From: Aphrocallistes beatrix
Lineage: Eukaryota; Porifera; Hexactinellida; Sceptrulophora; Aphrocallistidae
Length of the DNA: 64,000 nt
Assembly (NCBI GenBank): GCA_963281255.1
Contig: OY725488.1
Span: forward strand, 1,959,986-2,023,985
Direction: 5' to 3'
In this document: one piece after another, positions 1 through 10,423 of the stretch
Layout: the number at the start of each line of letters is the position of its first letter
Position numbering within the stretch: position 1 is the first letter of the stretch
Notes under the pieces: model-generated
Told to the model about the DNA's origin: nothing
What the model saw: only the letters and a program-made list of their open reading frames with translations
Database searches by the model: none
Program-made: the position numbers and the translations under genes

Positions 1-52
1 TGATTTCACACAACTTGAAAATTGAATTATTATGCCATAGATATGTATTGCT

Positions 53-110
53 AGACCTTAAACTCCAATACTTACGCATCATAATGCGTAAGTATTGGAG
101 TTTAAGGTCT
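53..110. repeat. Perfect 27-bp inverted repeat, 4-nt loop
   Basis: Arms 53-79 and 84-110 are exact reverse complements around the loop CATA. The last 16 bases of the right arm recur directly at 118-133. No coding sequence or element terminus is evident, so this may be the centre of a short foldback element. Confidence 0.85.
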
Positions 111-289
111 TTTTAGCATTGGAGTTTAAGGTCAATTTTATTGCCGATCTTAAATAGGATTAATAACATATGTCTTTCAATCTTCATTTAAGGTTATATT
201 GGGAATTTAAGTCAAAATTGCAAAAATTACTGACTTTGAGACAAATATGAGGTTGAAATTTTTTTTCCGCCAGATAGCTCACAAGTTAC

Positions 290-411
290 CCTTCGGAGAC
301 GCCCACTTGGCTCAATAATTTGAATCCTTGTGGTAGCATAACTCAAAATATATTCATTACATAAACAAATATCCCCTACAAAAGACGTGCCGTCTTCTCC
401 TTTACAAATGA
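290..411 (-). CDS. Possible single exon of an unidentified minus-strand gene
   Basis: On the minus strand an AG acceptor (TCGAAACCAG) precedes 122 nt that are open for exactly 40 codons after two carried bases. The stretch ends at AGG followed by GTAACT. The product includes KGEDGTSFVGDICLCNEY and RIQIIEPSGRLRR, with a varied, protein-like composition in a neighbourhood otherwise full of stops. The alternating hydrophobic pattern could belong to a beta-propeller blade, which is a guess. No partner exon was found. It is opposite in strand to the FN3 gene, so it is either another gene, a transposon exon or chance. Confidence 0.25.
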
Positions 412-1534
412 CTGGTTTCGATTTAGAAAAATCCTTACGATTGTTATAGCGATTACAAATAAAAAGTTACCCCACCCTCTGGTTATTTTTGTTTGAATCG
501 TAAAATTGGAAAATTGTTATTTTTTAGTGGAGACGTTGCGTCTTTTTGAGCTGGGATATTTTTAGTATAACGAATACCTTTTTTAGTTGTGCTGCTTCCA
601 AGAATTCGATGTTGGGAATTTTTGGAAAGTCGATGTTGAGTACCACTTTATTGCTAAGCTATCCCTAGATCCCTTGAGAAAACACTTAATGAATTCTTGA
701 TATCCTAGTATATGTAATCCTCTTCAAAACTGATCGCAGCTTGTGGTGATATTATTATATTACGAAGTACCAAATTTCCATATCCTTTGAGTTCTTTCTT
801 TAGCCAAATAAGCAACGAAAATTTCCCCTATTTATTTTTAATTTTCTATGTTTGAACTTGGAATTGAACAATAATATAACAACCATAAAGGATACTCATA
901 CTCAAGGTATTCAAAAAAATTTGCTTCTAAAAGATATGCTGACGGATATTACTTCATTTCATTCTTCTCAATTTCCTTTATTTTGATTTGGTCGCAAGTT
1001 AATATCAGAAATAAATATTTTTTTTCATTTGTTTAAAATTAACAGCAAAATAAACGTATAGAACAGTGGTCAGCAACCTTTTTTCATTCGAGAACCCCTT
1101 CTCGATCAGCGATTGTTCGTTGACATTTAGGGTTAATGTGAATATAGAAATTGAAGTGTGCTGGCTCTGAACAAGTATTGTATTATGATTTCCGAGAACG
1201 TGTTGAAACCCTTAATTTACATTTATTGAAATTATCAAAGCAAATATTTTAATGCGATGAAATGATGAGTGCAACTTCGGCGTCAGATTTATCAACATAT
1301 TTAACTGAAATAATGGTAGCGTAAAACTTTTGTTTAATGAATTCCTTATCTATGGAAAAGTATCATAAGTTCTTCAATATTAGGGAGAATGTTGTGATAT
1401 CAACTATACATCAAATTATAAACAATGACCCTGATATTTTATTCGAATACAAAACTTATATTACCGCATCATATAGACCATGACTAGACAAATGGTTTTC
1501 ATTGATTATTACTACTTTCATGAGTTTTTTAGAA
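412..1534. other. AT-rich stretch without recognisable genes
   Basis: No open frame of note and no paired terminal repeats. The only landmark is CAGTGGTCAGCAACCTTTTT at 1064-1083, which resembles a hAT-type terminal inverted repeat. No partner end or 8-bp duplication was found. Confidence 0.5.
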
Positions 1535-1705
1535 ATTTCAGTTTTTCGACTATAACTCAGCCATTTTAGATGATAAAAGGTGAAACTTTATTAGATGTGT
1601 ATATTAATATATCTTGCATATACTATAACTATCATAAATAAATGATGGCTCATCACTTAGTTATGACGTCATCATTACGCATTAAAATTTTAAAAATTTA
1701 CTAGT
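1535..1705 (+). mobile_element. Helitron-like family fragment (internal part)
   Basis: Matches the middle of the dominant Helitron-like repeat: the stretch starting CGACTATAACTCAGCC, then a block with TGACGTCA at 1664-1671 and the downstream TCAAAATTTT-type motif. Both ends of the element are missing. Confidence 0.75.
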
Positions 1706-1886
1706 AATGTTTCATATTCTGATAGAAAGTAGAAAGTATCAAATAGCAAGTGTTTATTAATATATCCCACATATGATGTAACAATCATCAAAAAATGATG
1801 ACTTGTTAAAATGAGTTGTTCGTGGAATAATAGAGAACATCCTTTGTCGTATTATTAGGTGCTTTTTGAAGAACATACGTTTCCAG

Positions 1887-1928
1887 GAAATTAAGGAGTA
1901 TTTCAAATATCGAAGCGATGTTATCAAA
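1887..1928 (+). CDS. Weak candidate micro-exon
   Basis: Forty-two nucleotides between TTTCCAG and GTAAAT read EIKEYFKYRSDVIK in phase 0-0. That phase is compatible with the exon at 16463. The tract before the AG is poor in pyrimidines and the exon is very short, so chance is a strong alternative. Confidence 0.18.
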
Positions 1929-2300
1929 GTAAATGGTGAGGGCGGATTGTGGGGTAGGGCATAGTTGAATGGGAGGTAAGCTGTGGTAATTACATGGGTT
2001 GTAATGATAAAAGACTTCTATGATGAGGCTATGGGGGCAGAGGAATAAAAGAACTTGATGTCATATGTGAACATGGTAGTCATAGTGGTGGATGGATAGG
2101 ACTGGGTAGCAATCGCCTCGTGAACATCGTCACATAGGTAAGGTGAGTTATTGATGATGGGTGTAATGAGTGGTAAATGGGATGATACGAAGGTGGTGAT
2201 TTAGGGTTTATGGTTGGCTATTTGGCTAGGCGGCAAAGGGTGGTAAGTTCGCGAATAGAATTGCGGATACGAACCAAAGACTACGAATACACTTCGGTAG
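1929..2300. other. G-rich (plus strand) anonymous stretch
   Basis: A run unusually rich in GG and TGG on the plus strand, with many scattered GGTAA and GGTGA motifs. It has no convincing ORF and no terminal repeats. Its composition differs from both neighbours. Confidence 0.5.
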
Positions 2301-2307
2301 AGTGAAA

Positions 2308-2526
2308 TTTGATGACTCATCACTCTGTTATGACGTCATCATTAATCATCAACATTTTAAAATTAACAAATTTGATGATTTTTCGTGTGATATTGATTTT
2401 AACAGTAAGATTCAGAAATGTCATCCACCTTATAATTGATCAATGCAACCCTAGGCGCTCAAGGAAAACCTCTGCGGACATAAAGTGTCCGCCTGCCGCA
2501 CAGCGCAAGCAATCGAAGCGCGCTTG
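2308..2526 (+). mobile_element. Helitron-like family, 3' half
   Basis: Begins with ATGACTCATCACTCTG and TGACGTCATC, then runs through the conserved block to the GC-rich 3' end. The end has the AAGTGTCCGCC hairpin half and CGAAGCGCGCTTG. The 5' half is missing. Confidence 0.85.
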
Positions 2527-2544
2527 GTCTCAATAATTGTAAGT

Positions 2545-3012
2545 GCGAAATACTAATAAATGATGTCATTTGATAGGTAATAGGTGACCTTCTATTCTTT
2601 AAAAATCTTTTTTTTGATTTGATGATATATTGACCCATAACTGTAAAACTATAATATTTATGCGAAGAAATTATTTATAGTGAATAGAAAGTCGCCTATT
2701 ACCTAACTTATGACATCATCTATTGGTATTAATGTTTAGCACATATTGTTTGAGATATAGCCCAAATTTGTCAGATCACGTTACCCTGCCAACGCAGGAA
2801 TGTGTGTACATTCCAATGAAAATTTCCGCATATTTTAAGCAACTAGTCTAAAGTGAGATTCCATATGCTAAATAAAACTTAATACTGTCATTTTCACTGC
2901 GTAAAGCATGCAAGAAAATAGGTTATATTTCTCGTATTATAGCTTGTTGCTGAATATAATGATGATTACAACAAATTTTGAATACTGATTTAAGCACTTA
3001 TTTATATTGTTT
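2545..3012 (-). repeat. Dispersed repeat T (copy 1), with an inverted duplication at its left edge
   Basis: Bases 2690-3012 are the reverse complement of a diverged copy at 28640-28975, sharing GTGTGTACATTCC and the block around GCATGCAAGAAAAT. At the left edge, GATAGGTAATAGGTGACC near 2572 is mirrored by TCGCCTATTACCTAAC near 2690. No coding capacity is seen. Confidence 0.7.
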
Positions 3013-3079
3013 ACAACCGCACTTCGCTTGCTTGCACTGCGTGGCTGGCGGACACAAAGTCTCCGCCAGCCGCGCTTGT
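3013..3079. mobile_element. Two Helitron 3' ends fused head to head
   Basis: The minus-oriented 3' terminus (ACAACCGCACTTCGCTTG) is followed within 50 bp by a plus-oriented terminus ending CCGCGCTTGT. Everything between the two GGCGGACAC-type hairpin halves is deleted. It looks like a recombination scar between inverted copies. Confidence 0.65.
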
Positions 3080-3119
3080 TAGTATTAAAATTCTACATTT
3101 CTGATCAATATATATACAG

Positions 3120-3400
3120 TCTCGTTAAAATATTTAGAACTGTGTTTATAGGGTGAATTTTTTTGAAAGAAAATGTGTCCTTACTCGCAACCAAAATCGC
3201 GAGTCAGGGCCCACTGCTTATTAACTATCCAGCGTCTCCATATTCCAAGATAAATTAGTTCACAGATTTTCTTCGAACACTCCAAATTTTTTAAAATACA
3301 GGCTAGGATGTTCAGATAATTGCATTTGGCGGACCATTTGAATCAGAGTTTTTTGTGATGCTATTTTAGGTTATTTTGGTAAATGTACCTAATAGACCAG
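3120..3400. repeat. Foldback family B, single-arm fragment
   Basis: Resembles the inner arm of the elements at 16801, 31945 and 38325. It shares ATGTGTCC, a block reading AATCGCGAGTCAGGGCCCA, and CGAACACTCCAAATTT. The terminal CAGGGTG motif is absent. Confidence 0.65.
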
Positions 3401-3424
3401 CAGGACCACGGGGGGGCAACCGAG

Positions 3425-3720
3425 AAATTTGAGAACTTTCATGGTGGTTTTGATTTAAATATTTGGGTGCGCCTGAATAATTCGGACAATTCCGCATTCA
3501 TGAAACCCTACTGAATGATCATGTAGAGTGTTGATTTATGTTTATTTGAACCCATAGAATACAGGGGAGCAACATAAGAGGTCACTCAATGGGGTTGCTA
3601 GGAGGTTTGAGATTGGAATGTTGTACATTCCTGCGTTGTCAAGGAAAATATTCAGCTCGAATATGGCCAAGTGATCCCTCAAATTTCTCCAAATTTAGTG
3701 CTGAATACGGATATCAACAA
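3425..3720 (+). repeat. Dispersed repeat Q (copy 1)
   Basis: Homologous to 26462-26800; shared stretches include AATTCGGACAATTCCGCATT and TCCCTCAAATTTCTCCAAAT. Part of it (GGTCACTC and the TTGCTAGGAGG region) also resembles the arms of the palindromic element P at 59000-61311. Non-coding. Confidence 0.6.
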
Positions 3721-3780
3721 TAAAACCTAATTGAATATGTTATGGCTGGTCCAACCGTGATTGGAAAGGATTGGCATTTA

Positions 3781-4180
3781 CAGTATGTCCCAAATTATGT
3801 GCGATGAACTTTAACTTTGTGTAATATTATGCATAGGTATGTTTAGGAAGAGTATTATATTTTCAGGATGACTTCATTTATGAGTTTTCGTCCTATATAT
3901 ATACACACTATCTTGAGTTACACTATCATTCCATGCGGTTAACTAGCAGCTTTTCTGGAATGCAAGCTCATTTTTTCTCGAAATTTGTTGAAAATCCCAG
4001 CAAATATCTATCACAGTATCGCAATGTATTATAATATACTATTGAATTTTGTTATGCTAACATTCATGTATGTAAATATCATTTAGTTGTTTAATTTTTT
4101 CATTCACAATTTTATACTTGCCTTGTTTAAAGTAATAGCTCAGCTAATAAATAGGACTCTTAGCTAGGATTAAACCAAGT
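3781..4180 (+). mobile_element. Foldback family R, one arm
   Basis: Starts TACAGTATGTCCCAAATTAT, matching the terminal repeat of the complete element at 36155-37575, and follows that arm through the GAATGCAAGCTCATTTTTT block. No second arm is present. Confidence 0.65.
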
Positions 4181-4193
4181 ACTATTATATTAT

Positions 4194-4915
4194 ACAAGCG
4201 CGCTTCGCTTGCTTACACTGCGCGGCTGGCGGACACTTTATGTCCGCCGGAGGCGCCCTTTGGACGCCTGTGGTCACTATTGATTAATTATATGGGGGAT
4301 AACATCTCTAAATACGTCTGTCCTACTGTTATAATCGATATCGCACGAAAAATCACCAAATTTATTAATTTTCAAAATTTGATGCGTAATGATGACGTCA
4401 TAACAGAGTGATGAGTCCTCATTTTTTGTTGATAGTTGTATCACATGTGAGGTATATTAATATACACATTCTATTATAATCACAGCCTTCTATCACATAA
4501 AATGGCTGTGTTATAGTCGAAAAACTGAAATTTCTAATTATTAAAAGGTGACAATGATGTCATAATTCCATGATGAGTCGACATTTTCATCTGAGCTCAG
4601 AACTTACTGGCGCCAGGCTTTCATCCAGGCGTACTGGGCGCGCCTAGAGGCGCGTATTTGACCCCATGGATCATAATTAGGCGTAGGATTTTGGAGGATA
4701 TGCGCGCTTCATACGCCTACTTAGGCGCGTAGCATAAAACATATTTAAAAATGAGTCTAGGCGCGTAGAAAAATGGTGACGTCCATTTTGGCGTATGAAC
4801 TTGGAAAGCTGGATGAAACCCTGACTGGAGCCATAGCCAAAAGATTCCCACTTGCCAAAATCAGCTTTCTGGGCCTGACAGTTTCTTCAATCAATTCGTT
4901 ACAGATATATATATA
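4194..4915 (-). mobile_element. Helitron-like element, 5' end replaced by nested insertions
   Basis: The 3' terminus is at 4194 (minus strand ends GCGCGCTTGT). The hairpin pairs GGCGGACA/TGTCCGCC and GGCGCCC/GGACGCC follow. Then come the conserved block with TGACGTCA near 4397, the GAGTCGACAT motif, and the AGCCATAGCC and TTCTTCAATCAATTCGTTA motifs. It ends in the (AT)n tract, where a foldback element has landed. A 210-bp hAT MITE lies inside. Confidence 0.85.
4614..4823. mobile_element. hAT-type MITE, 210 bp, inside the Helitron
   Basis: Imperfect terminal repeats CAGGCTTTCATCCAG and CTGGATGAAACCCTG. The flanks ACTGGCGC (4606-4613) and ACTGGAGC (4824-4831) form an 8-bp target duplication with one mismatch. 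The interior repeats GGCGCG, TAGGCGCG and related words. Other Helitron copies have the uninterrupted ACTGGAGCCATAGCC, which serves as the empty site. Confidence 0.8.
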
Positions 4916-5389
4916 CACTGCCCTACCAAAAGTATTCGTACACCCCAATAATTCCCATTCAATTTGTATAACTCGTATCTATTTTTGGAGTCAATAGTAA
5001 TAAATCAGTAACAGTTTGACTAAATTTGGCTTAGAAATTCATATTCTACACACTCGATTTACTCATTTTATAGTCTTTCAACTCAATTACTCTCCTTCAA
5101 ACATAAATATTTGAATATTTACTTCATTGTGCTACATATCATAAATTAATGCCACTATATATGATGGCGTTGGTGGCACTAGGTGTCACGGGTCAAAAAT
5201 ATTTAACTTTTAAATAGAGTAATTGATTTGAAACACTATACAATGAGTAAATCGAGTGTGTAGAATATGTATTTTAAACCAAATTTAGTCCAACTGTTAC
5301 TGATTTATTACTATTGACTCCAAAAATAGATACGATCTATACAAATTGGGGAATTATTGGGGTGTACGAATACTTTTGGTAGGGCAGTG
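4916..5389. mobile_element. Foldback family A element, TA-flanked
   Basis: Terminal repeats start CACTGCCCTACCAAAAGTAT and are mirrored at the right end. The arms extend more than 200 bp on each side of a centre near ATATATGATGGC. TA duplications lie at 4914-4915 and 5390-5391. There is no coding capacity. It sits in the (AT)n tract of the Helitron at 4194-4915. Siblings are at 15027, 17581, 20900, 31455, 36524 and 48865. Confidence 0.85.
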
Positions 5390-5401
5390 TATATATATAT
5401 A

Positions 5402-6240
5402 CAGGGTGACAAATAAGTTCTGTCCCATAGTTTGATGTAGTCTATTTCTTTACTAACCAACCAAGTCAAGTAATATTGCTGTAACATCAGTTACTATGTT
5501 TATTGTAATCATATTTCTAAGTTATTTCAAACAATCGGAACCAATTAAAAAGTTTTTTGCATCATGGAAGAAGACAGGGCGGCTATTATTAAATTTACCC
5601 TTCAAGGGAAAAGTCAATTTTTTGGATTTTCCCGAAATTTATGGATTTCCCCAAAACGCGACGTAAATTCATATACCGCACTATCAAAAGGTATAGGGAC
5701 ATTGGCAAACCACAGACAGGCCAAGAAGTGGAAGCCCCGTCTCTGCAACCAACATACGGAACAGAAAGGTTGTGCGGAGTCGGATTTGGCGAATCCGCGA
5801 CGTTCGATGCAAAAATACCGTCAGAAATTAAAATCTTTAGGGAATCTGTCCATACAATTGTAAAAAGAGATCTAGGCCTATTTCCTTATAAAAGAGGGAA
5901 AGTCCACTTTATTTCGGCAGCGATCAAGCAGAAGAGGTTAACAAGAAGTAAAATTCTACGTGACCGGTTCGCAAGTCATGGACTGGATCAGATAATCTTT
6001 TCTGATGAGAAATTATTTACAGTTGAGCAAGCCCTAAATACCCATAACGATCGGATATTGTCCTCCTATTCTTCCACTATCCCAGACGAGTATAGATTGG
6101 TTAAAAGAGTTCAGAAACCTCAGTCAGTGATGGTTTGGGCCGGAATATCCACAAAAGGCCGCACTCCCCTAGTTTTTATCCCACCAGGCGTGAAAATCAA
6201 CGCTGTCAAGTATCAAGAGCTCGTTTTGTTTTAAGATTAC
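5402..6240 (+). mobile_element. Tc1-like element, 3' truncated
   Basis: The left terminal repeat CAGGGTGACAAATAAGTTCT follows TA at 5400-5401 and matches the ends of foldback family B. This suggests it is the autonomous relative of that family. No right repeat follows the coding part; homology stops soon after 6234. Confidence 0.7.
5564..6234 (+). pseudogene. Tc1/mariner-superfamily transposase fragment
   Basis: The enzyme cuts and pastes TA-flanked elements. Translation begins MEEDRAAIIKFTLQGKS, then shifts frame into a helix-turn-helix region (KFIYRTIKRYRD). It continues through TIVKRDLGLFPYKR, and the first catalytic Asp lies in IIFSDEKLFTVEQ. VMVWAGIS and GRTPLVF follow before a stop at 6232-6234. 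The second Asp and the final acidic residue are missing, so about the last third is lost. At least one frameshift in the N-terminal part and the truncation make it non-functional. Confidence 0.85.
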
Positions 6241-7411
6241 ATCAATACTCCCTGAATTAAGTAAATTGTGAACTGTTCAAATTTCCGTTGATATGTTGCA
6301 GAAACTATATAAAATGTATTATAAATGACAATTTAGAAATAAAAAGACTTAGTATTTAACTTTTCAATATTTCTAAAAACTATATGCCAATATGTTAATA
6401 TATGATCTATAATATAGGTTGCAAAATAATAAAGATGCCTGCTCTCACGATTTGGAAGTTCCGCTTACCTTATTTTAATTCCAATTCCAATTTGAACTCT
6501 GCATGTAAGAGAGTACACATTCATCTGTGGTATATCTGCACGTAGTAAGAGAGTGTAGATTCATCTCGTGGTATATCTGGATGTAAGAGAGTGCACATTC
6601 GTCCCATACAGTTGGTAGATTATGACTTACCTACCTGGACGTTCATGATTCAATGCGCTACATTAAAGAACTGTATTTAAATTTGGATTTTGATCATATT
6701 ACTATTCAATTTACTAAGTTATTTGAATATAGTATGATTCCAAATTAATTTGTTTCAACAATAATTTCAGTTTTAATAGAATTCGCATTGAATTTCAATC
6801 AAGAGACTGAAAATAGATTTTGAAAAGAGTTAGTAATCATGTTTCAAAATCTATTTCTAGTTCAATGGAATTACGATTTTGCATAATTTCAATCTGGCTT
6901 GAAATAGATTTCTAAAAGTAAACTCGATATGCAACTATTCAGAATTAATGAGAAAATCTTAATACCAGTTTGAACTAAATTAATCAAAGTTCAAGTTATG
7001 AATCACATACTTGTTAATCAATTCGGATCCTCGATTTTAAAACAAAATTCAAGTATTTGGAGTCCATATAGGTGTCCACTGATCGCCTTTTATGCTTATG
7101 AATATTTCAATATTGCAAATTATTAACTAAATAGTGCATGATAATAGAACTCACACTGATATCGCCTTCAAAATATATATGAATAAATCTATTAATTAAA
7201 AACATACCTACATGCAGTTGAAATGTTCTCACAACGAGTGCTATGAGTTGTAATTACCCTCTTAATATTCAATTGAATCAGTAATATAGTATTTGTATTT
7301 GGTGTCATCTAATCGTGTTGAATGAGATATTACTCGATGTCTTTGTACTACAAAGGGCAACCCATGGATTCCAGGAGTTGACCTACATCTACTCGTAATC
7401 AGATCATATAT
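6235..7411. other. Anonymous AT-rich stretch with a small tandem repeat
   Basis: No gene seen. Bases 6504-6605 hold about 2.3 copies of a 42-45 bp unit containing GTAAGAGAGT and a TTCATC block followed by GTGGTATATCTG. Around 6790-6910, AAAATAGATTTTGAAAAG is loosely mirrored by a TTTCAAAATCTATTTC block. Confidence 0.6.
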
Positions 7412-7413
7412 AC

Positions 7414-8148
7414 GAGGGTCGTTCAATAAGTTTTTAGAATCACTACTATCTTCTAATTTATTATACACCAATATACTTTATTTATATAGTGCACTATGTA
7501 GAACGAATTCAGTTAAAATATCCAAGCTTTTACTCTATTATTACGTTACTTACTTCACATTATATACTTGTCACTTCGCTTTCATTTAACATTTTATATA
7601 ACAAGTCATTTAAAATGGATTTCCAATTGGTTTTATCTCTAATAAGGGTCACGTTGCTGCAATTCCGCTCACAGAACAGAAGACCGTTACTGCGAGTTGG
7701 TATTTTAACATATGCATACCCCAGGTGATAGAAAAGTGGAGCATTTGCATCCAAAAGCCTACCTGACTTCACTTCAATGGCACCATGACAATTCAAGTGC
7801 TCACAAAGCTGCCTTGACAATGGATTATTTTTCAGAAAATGGTATTAAATTGATTCCACATCCAGCAATTCCCCAGATTTGGCACCGTGTGACTTTTTTC
7901 TCTTCCCTAAACTCAAAAAGAGGATCAAAGGGATTCATTATAACAGCTCAGAAGAGGCTACAATGGCTTATAGGGAGGCCCTCCTAGACCTAATCAAAGA
8001 AGACTGCGAAAATTGTTTTCAAAATTGGTTTAGAAGGATGGATTTATGTATACAGTCATCTGGTGAATATTTTGAGAAACTGTAAAAAAGTTAGCCATTT
8101 CCTATTATTCATTCATATAGATTCTAAAAACTTATTGAACGACCCTCG
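7414..8148 (+). mobile_element. Internally deleted mariner with intact ends
   Basis: Terminal repeats CGAGGGTCGTTCAATAAG and its mirror are flanked by TA at 7412-7413 and 8149-8150. At 735 bp it is a little over half the usual 1.3 kb. It abuts the first readable codons of the next mariner (8151), suggesting it inserted into that element's 5' part. Confidence 0.85.
7775..8084 (+). pseudogene. Mariner transposase, C-terminal remnant
   Basis: Reads WHHDNSSAHKAALTMDYF, with the second catalytic Asp in HHDN, through GIKLIPHP. After a frameshift near 7875 it continues APCDFFLFPKLKKRI, which keeps the third Asp of the DD34D triad, and ends SGEYFEKL. The N-terminal DNA-binding region and the first Asp are deleted. 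The C-terminal SGxYFEKL matches the full-length mariner at 29380-30402. Confidence 0.85.
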
Positions 8149-8150
8149 TA

Positions 8151-9203
8151 TTATCATCAATCAAGTTTCGCACAAAACTCGGGTTTGCTCCTAAAGCGAT
8201 ATTTGAAGAGCTGGTCATTGTACTGTGTCCAGATAGTCACCTTTCGTATTCGAGGGTATGTGAGTGGGCGGATCGCTTCCGAGGAGGAAGACTATCTGTT
8301 GAAGATGACCTTCGACCAGGCCCCGAATTTAAGGTTCAGACGGACGAGAATATCGTTCGTATTAACGCTATTGTTGATGAGGACCCACACTGTTGCATCA
8401 AAGAGATTGCTCATGAATCTGGGATATCAGCGGGAAGTGTTGAGAGGATTCTGACCATCGAACTTCAAATGCGAAGGCTTTGTGCACGTTGGATTCCGCA
8501 TAAACAGACCGAATCTCAGCGATTGGCACGTCTAAAAATTTCCAATGAACTTTTAAAGGTATATAGCAATGCAGACTCTAGGCGTCTTTACGAAATCTTT
8601 ACTGGAGATGAAACGTGGATAAGTTATAATGAACCTGAAAGAAAATCGGCAACATATACCTGGGTGGGAAAAAATGACGACGGATCAAGAAAACCCCCCT
8701 CCAAAAAAGCCAGGCCCGATAGGTTTGGACGCAAGGTATTGTACACAATTTTCTTTGACGCACATGGATCAGTGGCTCAAATATGCTTACCTAAAGTTCA
8801 AAGAGTAACAGGGGAGTATTATGCCACTACCTGCCTTGCTGCAGTAGAACAGCACTATAAAGAGAGGCGCCCACGTACCCTATGTAAAGGCCTGCGAATT
8901 CTTTACGATAATGCTAGGCCCCATAAAACTCGGCTTGTGAAGGATACTTTGGATTATTTGGGGGTTGTGGAGCTTCAGCATCCACCTTACAGTCCAGATC
9001 TCTCTCCATGTAACTTCTGGCTGTTTAACAATCTTAAATTGCATCTGTCAGGAAGAGATTTTGAGACCAACCACCAGCTTGGAAGTGCCATTTTCCAGTA
9101 TCTCAAAGCCATCCCCAAAGAAGAGTACAAAAAAACTTTCATAAGTAGTTGGAGCGGTTGGAACTCTGTATTCAGAATAAGGGGGAATATTTTGAACATT
9201 TAA
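8151..9203 (+). pseudogene. Mariner transposase, near complete, third catalytic Asp changed to Asn
   Basis: An open frame runs from 8151 with no stop: KFRTKLGFAPKAIFEEL (N-terminal HTH), VCEWADRFRGGRLSVEDD, then MRRLCARWIPHK. The catalytic residues are GDETW, YDNARPH and HPPYSPDLSPCN. In mariner DD34D enzymes the last residue of that block is Asp, 34 residues after the second; here it is Asn. The frame ends at 9203. The start is lost where the 7414-8148 mariner abuts. A Helitron 3' end begins 22 bp after the stop. The Asn should abolish catalysis even though the frame is open; this is inferred from the family, not tested. Confidence 0.88.
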
Positions 9204-9224
9204 TGTAGTTTAGTATTTATAATT

Positions 9225-9779
9225 ACAAGCGCACTTCGCTTGCTTGCGCTGCGCGGCTGGCGGACACTTCGTGTCCGCCGGAGGCTCCCTTCGGGCGCCT
9301 GGAGGTGACATTGGTTAATTATAAGGGAGATATCATCTCTAAATATGTCCATCTTAGTTTTAAAATCGATATCACTCGAAAAAACACCAAATTTGTCAAA
9401 TTTTAAAATTTTGATGCGTAATGATGACGTCATAACAAAGTGATGAGTCATCATTTTTTGATGATAGTTGCATCATATGTGAGACGTGTTAGTATACAGA
9501 TTCTATTACAATCTCAGCCTTCTATCTCCTATAATGGCTGAGTTATGTCCGAATAACTGTGTTGCTTAACTTTTACAAATGTGACAATGACGTCATAATT
9601 CCATGATGAGTCTACATTTTGCTCTGAGCTCAGAACTTACTGGAGCCATAGCCAAAAGATTCCCACATGCCAAAAATCAGCTTTCTGCGCCTGGCAGTTT
9701 CTTCAATCAATTCGTTACAGAGATATATATACATATATACACAAACAAACAAACAATAATCGAGTTTTAATAGTAAGGA
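9225..9779 (-). mobile_element. Complete non-autonomous Helitron-like element, 555 bp
   Basis: The 5' terminus is at 9779 (TCCTTACTATTAAAACTCG on the minus strand), followed by a microsatellite, the GTAACGAATTGATTGAAG motif, the paired TGACGTCA blocks (near 9425 and 9591) and the GC hairpins. The 3' terminus at 9225 reads GCGCTTGT. It lies directly beyond the 3' edge of the decayed Helitron helicase in the same orientation. Confidence 0.88.
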
Positions 9780-9802
9780 TTACTTAATAAATTTTTGTAT
9801 CT

Positions 9803-10423
9803 CTATTCCTGGAACCCATGGGTTGCCCTTAGTATTTTAGATAAATAATATATTACAGAGAAAATAATATTTGAATCTATTCGAAGACGCATATTTATGG
9901 TCAATTTCATCACTTTCACAGGGTGCCAAAGTGAAGATCTGTTAAAGCAGGCTGATACGACCTCGGCCCTCGATCCACGCCTAATGATTGGTAGGATTTG
10001 TCTGAATTCGCCTCCAAATGCAATAACTTTGCCGCCAAATGGTAGATTATTATTGGAGCAGATATCTATCAATGTCCGATCTATACATTCAGCAGCATGT
10101 TTATGGATCATAGGAGCTTCATCCCAAACTAGAAGCTTAGCACCCTGTATATGTTTGGCTAAATCACTCTGTGTAGTGATATCACACACAGATAGTTCAT
10201 TCAATGTGATAGGAACTTTCACTCTAGAATGGACTGTTCTCCCGCTTTCTAGGAGGAGAGCTGCTATTCCAAATGAAGCCATTGCTAGTGCGATTTCACC
10301 ACGGGAGCGAATCTTAGCTAACAATGTATTGACAAAAATGTTTTTCCAGTCCCACCGTTACCGTCAAAAAGAAGTGCATTGTTTTCAGCAATAGGATTGT
10401 CTACAGACTCCATAACACAGTTA
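9803..10423 (-). pseudogene. Helitron PIF1-like helicase, C-terminal segment
   Basis: This is the helicase half of a RepHel protein. Walker A reads FDGNGGTGKTFL, followed by a one-base frameshift into NTLLAKIRSRGEIALA. Then come GRTVHSRVKVPI, Walker B-like LLVWDEAPMIHKHA, the FGGEFRQILPII motif and VKVMKLTINMRL. The segment ends RATHGFQE at 9803, with the C-terminal remainder lost next to the short Helitron. The upstream part continues beyond a Tc1 insertion at 11807. No HUH replication-initiator domain was found in the locus. Confidence 0.88.

Noticed and set aside
1929-2300. G-rich stretch as a gene or CpG-type promoter
   Set aside because: Few CpG, many stops in all frames, no splice-consistent exons.
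4757-4997. ORFs across the Helitron 5' region
   Set aside because: Opposite-strand frames over non-coding Helitron and foldback ends; the same pattern recurs in every copy of the repeat.
7357-7385. Shared block (GGGCAACCCATGG) with the Helitron helicase end near 9815
   Set aside because: Only about 25 bases match and the flanks differ; too short to claim a second helicase copy.
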